A stretch of DNA of 64,000 bases from LLD-282 sp964395835 (GTDB lineage Bacteria; Pseudomonadota; Gammaproteobacteria; Berkiellales; Berkiellaceae): positions 124,001 to 188,000 of the forward strand of contig CAYNBJ010000001.1 of assembly GCA_964395835.1 (NCBI GenBank), written 5' to 3'. The number at the start of each line of letters is the position of its first letter. Within the stretch, counting starts at the first letter, position 1. Below, in pieces: positions 19,015 through 27,688 of the stretch. The notes below the pieces were generated by a model. That model did no database searches and was not told where the DNA came from. It saw only the letters and a list, made by a program, of their open reading frames with translations. The translations under genes were made by a program, and so were the position numbers.

Positions 19015-19545
19015 TTATGCAGGAGGTCTATTGCCTGTGGCTAAAATGCGATTCACGGAGGTATCAAGATGTTCGGATTTAAGAGCTTGCAGTTGCAGGG
19101 GAACGGATAATCCATCTTCAGGGCGTCTAACTCTAAAGCGAACAAAACATTCACCACCTTCAATCATGCTGTGACAAATAGAGACTTGTAGACCGTAAAA
19201 ATCATTAACGCCATGGCTATCCGCTTCATCAGACCAACGCAGCCATAATGCCTGTACCGCTTTACGACACTCTGCATTTTTAGCTTTGGATTGCGGTTTG
19301 ATACCCGTGCCAACCGCGTTGCTCACCAGTGTTTCGATAATATTGGAAGCATAAGGATTTTTACGCACCATATCACGCGCGCGGCTACGCAGTGTTTCTA
19401 GATGATTACCAAGAAGGCTGTTGATAGCGCTATTTTCGGGCTGACAATAGGTTAGTCGCTTGCCAGAACCTGCCGCATCCCAAGCAGAAGCTTTACTTTT
19501 GCGGCGTTTGAAAAGTTGTGCAAATGTTTTAAGTAGCATCAGCAA
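19015..19545 (-). pseudogene. Lambda-type phage portal protein, N-terminal fragment
   Basis: The first 170 or so residues of a lambda gpB-family portal protein are present, with the family-typical 'NSLLGNHLETLRSRARDMVR' and 'YASNIIETLVSNAVGTGIKP'. Full-length portals are about 500 aa. This frame runs into the inverted repeat of IS copy A and stops there, the last residues being IS-encoded. It follows the gpW-like gene with a seven-base overlap, as in lambda (W then B). Remnant of a defective prophage. Confidence 0.85.
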
Positions 19546-19760
19546 ATCCCCTTATGTGTGGCAAAGGTAATGCGTCGCTTTAAGAACGTGCTGCTTTTTA
19601 AATCTGATTTAATGCGGCTGCGTAAATTTAAGAGATCTTTTAAATCTACTTCCGCATATTTAACGATATGATCCCCATAAGCCACGGACACAACACGCTC
19701 ACCCATCTGTAGTTTGGTGATAGCTTGCTCAATTTTGACCAGATCATCGACTAAATACAT
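19539..19760 (-). CDS. GpW-like head-tail joining protein
   Basis: A 73-aa protein resembling lambda gpW: 'MYLVDDLVKIEQAITKLQMG', then a basic beta-hairpin region 'VVSVAYGDHIVKYAEVDLK' and a helical C-terminus. In lambda-like phages gpW completes the filled head and sits just before the portal gene, as here. The gene is intact, but its neighbours are fragments, so it is a leftover without a functional phage. Transcribed away from the hipBA pair. Confidence 0.7.
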   Translation of the reverse strand: MYLVDDLVKIEQAITKLQMGERVVSVAYGDHIVKYAEVDLKDLLNLRSRIKSDLKSSTFLKRRITFATHKGIC

Positions 19761-19856
19761 AAAATTATCCCCGGATAAGCTTGACTCAAGATTTCTCTTT
19801 AGGTGTCTTATTCGGGAAACATGAAGGATGTGTTCGAATGCTAGAACAAGAACTGC

Positions 19857-19885
19857 TTGAGTTGCAATTTAGAAGATAATATAAT
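19857..19885 (+). promoter_or_regulatory. Sigma-70-type promoter of hipBA
   Basis: TTGAGT at 19857-19862 and TATAAT at 19880-19885 with a 17-base spacer, ending 37 bases before the hipB start. The AT-rich near-palindrome around the -10 is a natural place for repression by HipB. Confidence 0.65.
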
Positions 19886-19921
19886 ATCTATTATACATGC
19901 ATTGGGCGCACAGGGGATATT

Positions 19922-20227
19922 ATGATGTCATTTAATATGATGACGCCAAGTGAAATGAAAAAGAGGGTAGCAAGCAGGGCACGCGATCTTCGGCTTGAAC
20001 TCAATTTAAGCCAGCAGACTTTATCAGAAAAGTCAGGGGTTAGTTACGGCTCTTTGAAAAAGTTTGAGCAAACAGGTCAAATATCCTTGGAATCGCTGCT
20101 TAAACTGGCTGTGATACTTGGGTGTATGGATGATTTTAATTCACTGTTTGTGCGTAAGAGCGCCGAGAAAGCTTTATCGCTTGATGAGCTGATTGATAAT
20201 GGAAAAAGGAAACGGGGGAGAAAATGA
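19922..20227 (+). CDS. hipB: HipB-like antitoxin (XRE-family HTH)
   Basis: A 101-aa DNA-binding protein with a classic Cro/C1-type helix-turn-helix ('RDLRLELNLSQQTLSEKSGV' then 'SYGSLKKFEQTG'). In HipBA modules it neutralises HipA and represses the operon. AGGGG lies five bases before the ATG. The last four bases overlap the hipA start (ATGA), showing translational coupling. The basic tail 'NGKRKRGRK' may help DNA binding. Confidence 0.88.
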   Translation: MMSFNMMTPSEMKKRVASRARDLRLELNLSQQTLSEKSGVSYGSLKKFEQTGQISLESLLKLAVILGCMDDFNSLFVRKSAEKALSLDELIDNGKRKRGRK

Positions 20228-21423
20228 GCTTCTCAAATCAAAATCTTGTTTATGTGTATTATCACGGCTCTCTGGAAAAGCAGTTCATGGGAAGGTTATT
20301 GCTGAAAAACAGGCAAATCTTTTTTGAATATGATGCTGCTTTTATTAAAACAGGCCTTGAATTGTCGCCTTTCAAGCTACCGCTTAAAGCAGGTGTTATA
20401 AAATCAAATGATCGTACTTTTGAAGGATTGTTTGGTGTTTTCAATGATAGTTTACCTGATGGTTGGGGACGGTTACTTCTAGACCGAAAATTAATGAATG
20501 CAGGGCTTAATCCAGGCACTCTCTCACCACTTGATCGCCTTTGTTTTGTGGGAACGAGTGGTATGGGAGCTTTGTCTTATGAGCCTGAAAATCCAAGCGC
20601 CATCTCTCATATCACCAATGACTTAGATGAAATTGATAGCAAAATACAAGCAACCTTAGATGAAAATGAGACTTATGTGGATGATTTGCTGATTTTAGGG
20701 GGATCTTCAGCAGGCGCGCGTCCTAAAGTTTTACTCCATATTGACGGTGAAGATTGGCTAATTAAGTTTAGATCTCAGCTCGATCCCAAAGATATCAGTG
20801 CTATCGAATACGCCTATCACCTTATGGCAATCGATGCCGGACTTGTTGTACCTGAAGCCAAGCTTTTTCCTTCAAGAAAAGGCATGGGGTTTTTTGGTGT
20901 TAAACGGTTTGATAGAAATGGCGATCACCGTATTCATATGCACACTATTGCAGGCCTCCTTCATGCTGATCACCGGGAGCCATCCCTTGATTATGAAAGT
21001 ATCATGAAAGCAACCTTGTATTTAACAAAAGATATCAGGCAGTGCGAAATTCAATTTAGAAATGCCGTTTTTAATGTCTTAAGTCATAATCGTGATGACC
21101 ATTCAAAAAATTTTTCATTTTTAATGGACCAACAAGGTAATTGGAGTGTATCGCCTGCGTACGACTTAACTTTTTCCTCAGGCCCTGCGGGCGAGCATTC
21201 GACGATGATTATGGGCGAAGGAAAAAATCCTATAAAAAATCACCTGTTAAAACTGGCCTGTACCGTAGGTCTTAAGGAAGATAAGGCGTCAGAGATTATC
21301 CATCAGGTTTTTGCTGCTCTTAAAAAATGGGATGATTTTGCAACCGAGGTTGGTGTTTCTAAGCTTCAAACCAAAAATATTGGGGATGCTTTACGTACGA
21401 TTCGTAAAAAGACTGATCTCTAA
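20224..21423 (+). CDS. hipA: HipA-like serine/threonine kinase toxin
   Basis: A 399-aa HipA-family kinase that appears intact. The N-terminal subdomain has 'FNDSLPDGWGRLLLDRKL'. The Gly-rich ATP loop is 'GGSSAGARPKV' (159-169), a conserved Lys is in 'VKRFDR' (227-231), the catalytic loop is 'NRDDHSKN' (289-296) and the metal-binding Asp is in 'PAYDLTFS' (311-318). E. coli HipA phosphorylates glutamyl-tRNA synthetase and causes growth arrest; the target here is not known. The pair lies inside prophage debris, transcribed opposite to the phage genes, and has stayed open while its surroundings decayed. Confidence 0.9.
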   Translation: MSFSNQNLVYVYYHGSLEKQFMGRLLLKNRQIFFEYDAAFIKTGLELSPFKLPLKAGVIKSNDRTFEGLFGVFNDSLPDGWGRLLLDRKLMNAGLNPGTLSPLDRLCFVGTSGMGALSYEPENPSAISHITNDLDEIDSKIQATLDENETYVDDLLILGGSSAGARPKVLLHIDGEDWLIKFRSQLDPKDISAIEYAYHLMAIDAGLVVPEAKLFPSRKGMGFFGVKRFDRNGDHRIHMHTIAGLLHADHREPSLDYESIMKATLYLTKDIRQCEIQFRNAVFNVLSHNRDDHSKNFSFLMDQQGNWSVSPAYDLTFSSGPAGEHSTMIMGEGKNPIKNHLLKLACTVGLKEDKASEIIHQVFAALKKWDDFATEVGVSKLQTKNIGDALRTIRKKTDL

Positions 21424-21761
21424 TCAGCTTTACTTAATTTTCTTGCGTTAAGTACAACATGGAAATATTGTACTAGCCAACAATACTCGCACGGCCGCTC
21501 GATAAGAAGCGTACCAGGCGAGTTTTTATCCCAAAAATCTGCTCTCATAACACTCGGTACTTCAATTCGGTCTTTTTGTACGTCAACACCAGCAGTCAGA
21601 ACTAACCCACCAAACGGTACAACGCCGATAAGATAGTTCTCTTTACCTTCAAACAGACGCTGCCAATGGGGCGCTTCACCTTTATCGACCCAAGTTTCAC
21701 CCAAAGTCGTGTTAACCCAAACTTTCAGCATGATTAAACGATTTAAAATCATATCTGACAA
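21420..21761 (-). pseudogene. Lambda-type terminase large subunit, fragment
   Basis: Residues such as 'VNTTLGETWVDKGEAPHWQR' and 'GGLVLTAGVDVQKDRIEV' match the GpA family of phage terminase large subunits. After 'DRIEV' the sequence no longer resembles the family. The first dozen residues are encoded by an IS fragment (21730-21859). Only about 55 residues of a protein of roughly 600 remain. With gpW and the portal fragment it keeps the lambda order A-W-B on the minus strand, with hipBA between A and W. Confidence 0.8.
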
Positions 21762-21859
21762 CTATAGAAACAGACGAAAGAGATTTGGACTGAGATTCAA
21801 TTTAATTGCAGCTATTTATAACATGGAATTATCGTGATAGCTAGTTATGCAAGAGGTCT
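21730..21859 (+). mobile_element. IS5-like element, copy D (right-end fragment)
   Basis: 130 bases identical or nearly so to the orfB end of the element, ending in the terminal repeat (…TGCAAGAGGTCT). The left part is missing. With copy A in the opposite orientation at 18083, it brackets the phage/hipBA segment. Confidence 0.85.
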
Positions 21860-22219
21860 ATTGTATAGAGATCCATCATGTATTCGATCTCAAAAAGAAT
21901 ATTAGCCCTCCCGTAGCAGAGATTTTATGCTCTAACATTCAAGCACAACATGTCATCAAAAAGACTGGGCTATAAAAGTCTCATTTCGGAATGAATAATA
22001 ACGAAGGGTTGTATGAAATCAATCTCGAAGCTTCAAATGAGCTTAACATACCGAACAACATAAAGGTTGTGCCCGCACACGATGGACCCAAAAGTATATT
22101 AACTATGTGGATGAAAAGTTATGATATTGCAGCGATAGCAAAAGATCAGGTTATTAAGATTCATCAGAAGGGGGATTGTGAATTTGAAAAATGACGCCCA
22201 AAAAGTTTGGCGCTTATTA
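21860..22219 (+). other. Region with a doubtful 67-aa frame
   Basis: An open frame at 21991-22194 encodes 'MNNNEGLYEINLEASNELNI', continuing 'IPNNIKVVPAHDGPKSILTM'. The amino acid pattern looks like genuine protein, but there is no ribosome binding site and the frame is closed by a stop six codons upstream. It may be the tail of a gene cut by the IS fragment. No family recognised. Confidence 0.3.
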
Positions 22220-22310
22220 TGGAGGAAGATGTGGGATTCGAACCCACGGAAGTCTATAAAACTTCTCTGGTTTTCAAGACCAGCGTATTCAACCACTCTA
22301 CCAATCTTCC
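22220..22310 (-). tRNA. tRNA-Ser (UGA)
   Basis: On the minus strand the acceptor arms GGAAGAT/ATCTTCC pair completely. The anticodon stem CTGGT/ACCAG encloses CTTGAAA (anticodon TGA), the long variable arm pairs GAAGT/ACTTC as expected for serine, and the T arm is GTGGG-TTCGAAT-CCCAC. CCA is encoded at 22222-22220. The discriminator base would be U, whereas bacterial serine tRNAs normally have G. A decayed copy of its 5' half lies at 22806-22845. Confidence 0.95.
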
Positions 22311-24193
22311 ACTATATCCGGTACTACGAATACTTCGTCACCAGAATCATAAACATAATAGCATGTCCAAAATTCCCCTGCAATAGCCCCTTATGCAGTT
22401 TTAGGTATTGCTACCCTTAGGTGATCGCCAAGTTATTTAACTTATACGCTGTTCGATCTGAGGTGCTCCATTCGTGCCTCTTGACATCATCCCGATGCGC
22501 GCTCCATCTTGAATCTGAATCCTCACTTGAAAACCTTTAGGATTACAGATGGATAAAGGTGTCAGTCATTATACCTTTACGTTCTGGTAATACACCGCAA
22601 GATATTTGAGTTCAATCAATCCAGCTTTCACCATAATCGACTTAACTGACATGTGCTTTAAAGAGTATGTCTCTTAAAATATGCCTTTTCATGTCATGCT
22701 CCTGTCCTCTTTCAGCTTCCTTCCAAAGTAAGACGCTGTTTTATCCCCAGTTGATTCAGGGGAGTTGTCGATGGACAACTCTGTATAAGAAACCGCATGG
22801 TCGCACTTTCAAGACCAGCATCTTCAACCACTCTACCAATCTTCCGTTATAGTTATACCCCATGCTACGTATACGTATTAAACACCAGAATGATCCATCA
22901 TCATATCATGTCCAAAATACTCCTTTTGCGGATTTAGGTATTGTGATTTCTACGAGATGAACGCCAATTGATAATCATGTATAGACAACTCGATCTGAGA
23001 TTATCATTTTCATATTGTGTCAGATCATAATAATGTATTTTTCATTTTGCATTCTCAAAATTCCTAAAACTCCAGCTAAATAGCAAGCTGAATCGAGAGT
23101 CCCTGCACTCTGTTGGTCTCAACCCAATACTGTGTGTCAGACCAACACTCATCGCATGCACTGACATCTTCCTATCCGATGATTTAAAGCTTTTGAGGCT
23201 ATACCACAATTTATTTTCATATTTTTGCAAAACTCGGCATCGATTTTATCGAGTCGAATTCAAAGAAATATGATATTGGGAATATGCTTCATCAATCTGA
23301 TGGTCTCAATTTGTTTTATAAAAAATCAATTGACAGCTTGAACGATTTGATCGCGATTGCGATATAGAATTTAAATTTTTTATCAGCGTTTAAGCGCATT
23401 TGTTAGCAATTTTACAGAAACATGGTTTTGAAATTTTCATATACCACTTTTGAATTCACTGAATAAAAAAGATATGATTCATAAACCTCACAAAAAAATG
23501 AGCCTCATGTCATAGATTCTACACAACTCTATAAAAAGCCCATATAGAGTTATTGAGTCTTTGCGATTAAAAAGATACTGGTGAACAGGGATACAATTTT
23601 TTGTATTATTGACCTTTTTGGTGCTATAGACATCAACATCTGCACTGTACGAAGTGCCTCATACAAATAGCGCTAAACGTTTTATGCAAAAACGCATTAT
23701 TCAGGCGAGTAGGGTGTGAACACACTAAAAAGCAAGGCACGAACACTCCCTCAAAAATGTTTATGAACGAAGCGCTGTTGAGGCTATCGCCCATAGTCCT
23801 TTTAAGCGTCATAGGTTTATTAAAAATATCATGGTTTCATTACTCAGATGAGAATTAAAATCTCACACCCTTTCTATCGCAGCAGCATTTCGTCTATATC
23901 TCTCTGCTAATGACACCCAAGCGTTCAACATTTTCGTATGAAACGATCTCAGATCGCGCTGCCAGAAAAGATCTCCAACCCTAATCCAAAATCAACACAT
24001 TATGTTGATTTATAGACTGTCATCTTGTCAATAATGGTTTCTTTTATATTGTTTCAGGTGGTCTGGAAGAAAAAATTTAACAAGTTGAATTTAAAAGTAA
24101 ATGATATCTCATAAAATGCTTTTTATTTTTATTCTATTGTGTTCAAATACAATCTAAAGACAGCTAATTAATTATAAAAAAAGACTTTTTTCA
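22311..24193. other. Long gene-free region
   Basis: About 1.9 kb without a credible gene. The first part (22311-22470) and 22846-23010 are diverged copies of one another, for example around 'CATGTCCAAAA' and 'CGATCTGAG'. A short stretch near 23765-23850 reads 'AVEAIAHSPFKRHRFIKNI' in one frame and may be a gene relic. The rest is AT-rich and full of stops. Confidence 0.5.
22806..22845 (-). pseudogene. tRNA-Ser 5'-half relic
   Basis: Forty bases match the 5' half of the tRNA-Ser at 22220-22310, from the acceptor 5' strand to the anticodon loop, with only a few changes. The 3' half is missing. The upstream sequence is also similar, so this is a decayed tandem duplication and not a phage attachment scar, which would carry the 3' end. 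Confidence 0.75.
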
Positions 24194-25549
24194 ATGAACC
24201 ATTCAGACGCTTCACTTGTTTACGCCCTATCAGAACAGCTCTTGATACAAAGGGAATCACTGCGCAAAATATTAGAAGAAGCTGAAATGTGTCTCTATTC
24301 TTCTCATTCCGAGATTGAGCACGATGACACCTCAGATACAGATTCTCATGAACATATAGATTTTAAAAATGGGAATCAGATTTTCAGAGATATGCCTAGC
24401 ATATATATAGATGCTCTCTTTTATGCCATTGAACAGGGAAATTTCGAAACTGTAAAATGGCTTGTATCAACAGGCGTTGATTTATGTCTGCAGGAAAAAA
24501 GTTATCTTTTTTATGCAACTACACCTTTATTGAAAGCTGCAGAGTTTGGCTCAATCAAAATTATTCAGCATTTAATTGAAAATGGCGCAGATATTTATCA
24601 AACTAACAACGATCTCGATACACCCCTATGCTTAGCTATTAAAAATCGCCATGCACAAGCCACAGAGTTTTTGTTAAACATAGGATCGGATTTGAATGCA
24701 ACAAACATCTATCATCAAACACCAATTCTATTAGCCATACAACAGGGATCTCTCTCGATTCTTCGTTCTGTCTTAACACATTCCACAGAATACAGAATTC
24801 ATGCAAAAAATGATAATAATGAAACAATTCTTATGTTGGCCATTCAACGCAAATCAAAAAAAATGGTTCGATGGATTCTCCATGCTGCACCTACACTTGA
24901 TGTAAATGCAAAATCAAAAAATGAGGAAACAGCGCTCATGATGGCAGTGAAAACAAAATCAACACCTATCGTGAAAATTCTTTTGCGCCAAAGACCTGAT
25001 ATTGATGTGAATGCGAGATCAAAAAATCATCATACAGCCCTCATGATGGCAGCTGAGATGAAATTGAGTAATATCATTAAAGTTTTATTAAAAAATCATA
25101 AAATTCAAATCAATGCTCAAAATATTGACGGGAATAGCGCTATTCTTATAGCACTCTATTCACAATCTCACCTGTCCATGCGGATTCTTTTACAAAAAGG
25201 CGCTGATATCCACTTAAAAAACAATCTTGGAGAAAGCGCTCTTATGCTAGCATCAGTTTGGAATCATAACATGAGCAAGACAAAGCATCCAAATATAGAT
25301 TCTCAGAACAACAGCACAGAGGAGACCTGGATGATAGAAAGTCAGAAAAAAAATAAAAAAACACTCTTACTCTTATCTGCAGGACCTGAGCATCAAAAAA
25401 TTAAAAAGCACAAAACAGCGGCGAGCTCTTATCACATCAATCCAATCAACTCACAAGAGACTCATGGTCTCCATTTACTTTTCAGCACAAATTATTTTGA
25501 GCAGCCTTACCCATATCCAAAGATTTATAACAACCTGATCCACCGTTGA
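24194..25549 (+). CDS. Ankyrin-repeat protein (451 aa)
   Basis: About nine ankyrin repeats occupy residues 70-350, with typical cores such as 'TPLLKAAEFGSIKIIQHLIE', 'TALMMAVKTKSTPIVKILL' and 'SALMLASVWN'. The N-terminus has a short acidic stretch rich in Asp, Glu and His. The C-terminus is Lys-rich ('KKNKKTLLLL', 'KIKKHKTAAS'). No signal peptide. Ankyrin proteins of intracellular bacteria are often delivered into the host through secretion systems; whether this one is cannot be told from sequence. Gene-free DNA lies upstream and the epimerase follows on the same strand. Confidence 0.85.
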   Translation: MNHSDASLVYALSEQLLIQRESLRKILEEAEMCLYSSHSEIEHDDTSDTDSHEHIDFKNGNQIFRDMPSIYIDALFYAIEQGNFETVKWLVSTGVDLCLQEKSYLFYATTPLLKAAEFGSIKIIQHLIENGADIYQTNNDLDTPLCLAIKNRHAQATEFLLNIGSDLNATNIYHQTPILLAIQQGSLSILRSVLTHSTEYRIHAKNDNNETILMLAIQRKSKKMVRWILHAAPTLDVNAKSKNEETALMMAVKTKSTPIVKILLRQRPDIDVNARSKNHHTALMMAAEMKLSNIIKVLLKNHKIQINAQNIDGNSAILIALYSQSHLSMRILLQKGADIHLKNNLGESALMLASVWNHNMSKTKHPNIDSQNNSTEETWMIESQKKNKKTLLLLSAGPEHQKIKKHKTAASSYHINPINSQETHGLHLLFSTNYFEQPYPYPKIYNNLIHR

Positions 25550-25675
25550 GACATAGAGTATAAAATTTATCTGTCAATCCGCAGAGCCGATCAGACTCCG
25601 ATCAATCATATTTTTAGAATTTTGACAGGTAGTGTGCTATCTTTAAGCAGCTTGTTTTTTATAAAAGCACAAAAT

Positions 25676-26581
25676 ATGAATCTTTTGCTAACGGGCGGAA
25701 CAGGGTTTATAGGCCAAGCGCTCTGTGACTCTTTACTCAGCCAAGGATATAGAATTTTTGTTTTATCACGAAAAGCAAACGAACTCAGCCAACGGTCTAA
25801 GGTCGAGATTACTTACATTCATAATCTCTCGCAGCTCGACGATGTGCACGTGCATGGTGTGATTAATCTATGCGGAGAAACAATCGCGCAAAGATGGACA
25901 GCAGCGGCAAAAAAAAGAATTATTGAAAGTCGCTTATCTACAACAGAGCAGCTCATAGAGTACCTGAGACACACGGCACATCGCCCTTTGGTTTTTGTAA
26001 GTGCTTCTGCAGTAGGCTATTATGGCTCAAGCAATGCTGATTCAGTTTGGACAGAGGACTCGCCTTTGGTGACACTAAACCCAGACCGTTTCAGCCAAAA
26101 TCTTTGTCATGATTGGGAAACAATTGCCCTCAAAGCACAGTTCCTTGGAATCAGAACAGTGATTTTAAGAATGGGCCCGGTCTTAAACCTGACAGGCGGT
26201 ATTTTAAAGCAATTGAAATGGTCTTTTTTGATTGGATTGGGTGCTAGCATCGGAAGTGGACAGCAAACGATATCCTGGATCGATCTCAGAGATTTAATTC
26301 GGATCATCAACTTTGTTTTACAAAACTCTCAGGCTATAGGCGTTTTCAATGCTACATCTCCTTTTCCTGTCTCTTACAAAGAATTTGCTGCAACCTTCGC
26401 CGCATCTCTGCGTCGACCATGCATCTTTCAGATCCCTGAATTTGTGTTAACCGCGCTCATGGGAAAGATGGCACAAGAAATGATACTTGAAGGAGTAAGG
26501 GTTTTTCCGCAAAAATTATTAAAAATCGGATTTACATTTCAATACCCTCACTTAGAAGATTCTTTCAAAAAAGTGAATTAA
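25676..26581 (+). CDS. TIGR01777/YfcH-type NAD-dependent epimerase
   Basis: An extended short-chain dehydrogenase-like protein of the YfcH family; its physiological substrate is not established. It starts 'MNLLLTGGTGFIGQALCDSL', a Rossmann nucleotide-binding motif, and has 'GVINLCGETIAQRWTAAAKK', 'SASAVGYYG' with the active-site Tyr, and 'GVFNATSPFPVSYKEFA' near the C-terminus. The ATG at 25676 is chosen because it lies directly before the Rossmann motif; the frame is open 18 codons upstream. The 301-aa length is normal. Confidence 0.9.
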   Translation: MNLLLTGGTGFIGQALCDSLLSQGYRIFVLSRKANELSQRSKVEITYIHNLSQLDDVHVHGVINLCGETIAQRWTAAAKKRIIESRLSTTEQLIEYLRHTAHRPLVFVSASAVGYYGSSNADSVWTEDSPLVTLNPDRFSQNLCHDWETIALKAQFLGIRTVILRMGPVLNLTGGILKQLKWSFLIGLGASIGSGQQTISWIDLRDLIRIINFVLQNSQAIGVFNATSPFPVSYKEFAATFAASLRRPCIFQIPEFVLTALMGKMAQEMILEGVRVFPQKLLKIGFTFQYPHLEDSFKKVN

Positions 26582-26608
26582 TTTATAAAATGCACATTCA
26601 CCAATCTC

Positions 26609-26839
26609 ATGCAAAAAGCTCTGCAAAAAAGACTTGCTTTAAAGACACACTGCTTCGAAGATAAAAAGATGAATAAAAATCTCAAAAAAAGAGAATTTTT
26701 AACAGAAAAAACATGCCGAAAAATGGATATCAAGCGATACCAGCATGCGCTAGCAAATCTGTATGAACAAACACAAAATTCGCAGTCTTCTCTCTATATT
26801 TATAGAGAGAAAGAGATATATTTGAAAGATCGGCAATAA
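26609..26839 (+). CDS. Small basic protein, doubtful
   Basis: A 76-aa frame, Lys-rich and helical ('KKREFLTEKTCRKMDIKRYQ'), starting 27 bases after the epimerase. No ribosome binding site and no family. It could be a real small gene of the same transcript or a chance frame. Confidence 0.3.
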   Translation: MQKALQKRLALKTHCFEDKKMNKNLKKREFLTEKTCRKMDIKRYQHALANLYEQTQNSQSSLYIYREKEIYLKDRQ

Positions 26840-26888
26840 AAATGAAAAACCTATCTCCAAAGCAAACATGTTCATGAAACAGAATTTT

Positions 26889-27221
26889 CTATTTTTTGAT
26901 TGCTCCTCTTAGGCATGTTTGTGTTCTCTGTTCTTCTGTCTCACACAAATCGCTAACAGAATCCGACAATATTTTTAGTCCAGGTTGCATTGTGAAAACA
27001 TCATCAACATTATCAGAAAGGACACGTGATTCTTCAAATGACTGCATCTGCACAGCGCGATTGAGTCTATTTCTTTCATCAATATCGAGCGAATTATATT
27101 GAAAAGCAACCAATAGATTTTTTAAGTGATTGCCTAGAATGCGGACTAATGCATCCGGTGAAACTGCCACTTGACGCATTGTGAAAAGTGCTGTCAAAAA
27201 CAATAAAAGAAAATATTTCAA
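26889..27221 (-). CDS. Small secreted protein, unknown
   Basis: The best start is a TTG at 27221 because AGGAG lies six bases upstream. The product then begins 'LKYFLLLFLTALFTMRQVAV', a signal-peptide-like hydrophobic stretch, followed by about 85 mostly helical residues with two Cys near the end. No lipobox and no family. Probably exported; function unknown. Confidence 0.5.
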   Translation of the reverse strand: MKYFLLLFLTALFTMRQVAVSPDALVRILGNHLKNLLVAFQYNSLDIDERNRLNRAVQMQSFEESRVLSDNVDDVFTMQPGLKILSDSVSDLCETEEQRTQTCLRGAIKK

Positions 27222-27688
27222 AATAGGCTCCTGAATTTGCAAATTAATCTTGTAAAAGAAATATGTTTTTCTAAATAATTCTATAAAAAACAGCTTAAGG
27301 TATCAAGTTTTTATCAATTCTGCCAGCTCTGTAGATTGCAAAAAAACTGTGATTCAAAATGCACTCGTGTCCTGCAGATCTTCAAAGTGAGAAGACATCG
27401 AACAATCAGTACTGTCGGCTATTAAACTTATGATCATCAATACCATGACCTCAAAAGTTCCAAGAAAAAAGATCTATCTCTGCCGCTTTCAAGCTATCTC
27501 AACTTGCTTTTCCCAAAAGGTATCCAGAAAATCATGAATAGCGATCCAAAAGCGTTGTATTCTGAAATCGCAGAAAGAGATTGAAGTTTTCATGATTTTT
27601 TAAATCCAAGAAATATCAGCATTTTTATCGATATTTTTTACAGTTCGATCCTATATGGGGGCATATCTTTTCTAAAAAGGCTTTTACA
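27222..27688. other. Intergenic region with ankyrin leader
   Basis: No gene seen in the left 400 bases. The last 45 bases (TCGATCCTATATGGGGG and following) closely match the region just upstream of the large ankyrin gene on the other strand (about 34308-34352). Confidence 0.5.

Larger units (their letters stand above)
18083..19029 (-). mobile_element. IS5-like insertion sequence, copy A (complete)
   Basis: The element is bounded by inverted repeats: AGACCTCTTGCATAAC at the left and the inverse of AGACCTCCTGCATAAC at the right. Flanking bases ATT/ATT or TA/TA fit a short target duplication of the kind made by IS5-family elements. It carries two transposase frames read leftwards (18538-18963 and 18105-18455). 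It interrupts the AbiEi remnant on one side and the phage portal gene on the other. Three damaged copies lie at 21730, 34483 and 36573. Confidence 0.85.

Noticed and set aside
22806..22845. Phage attachment duplicate of the tRNA-Ser
   Set aside because: Integration normally duplicates the 3' end of a tRNA gene; this copy holds the 5' half plus similar upstream DNA, indicating tandem duplication.
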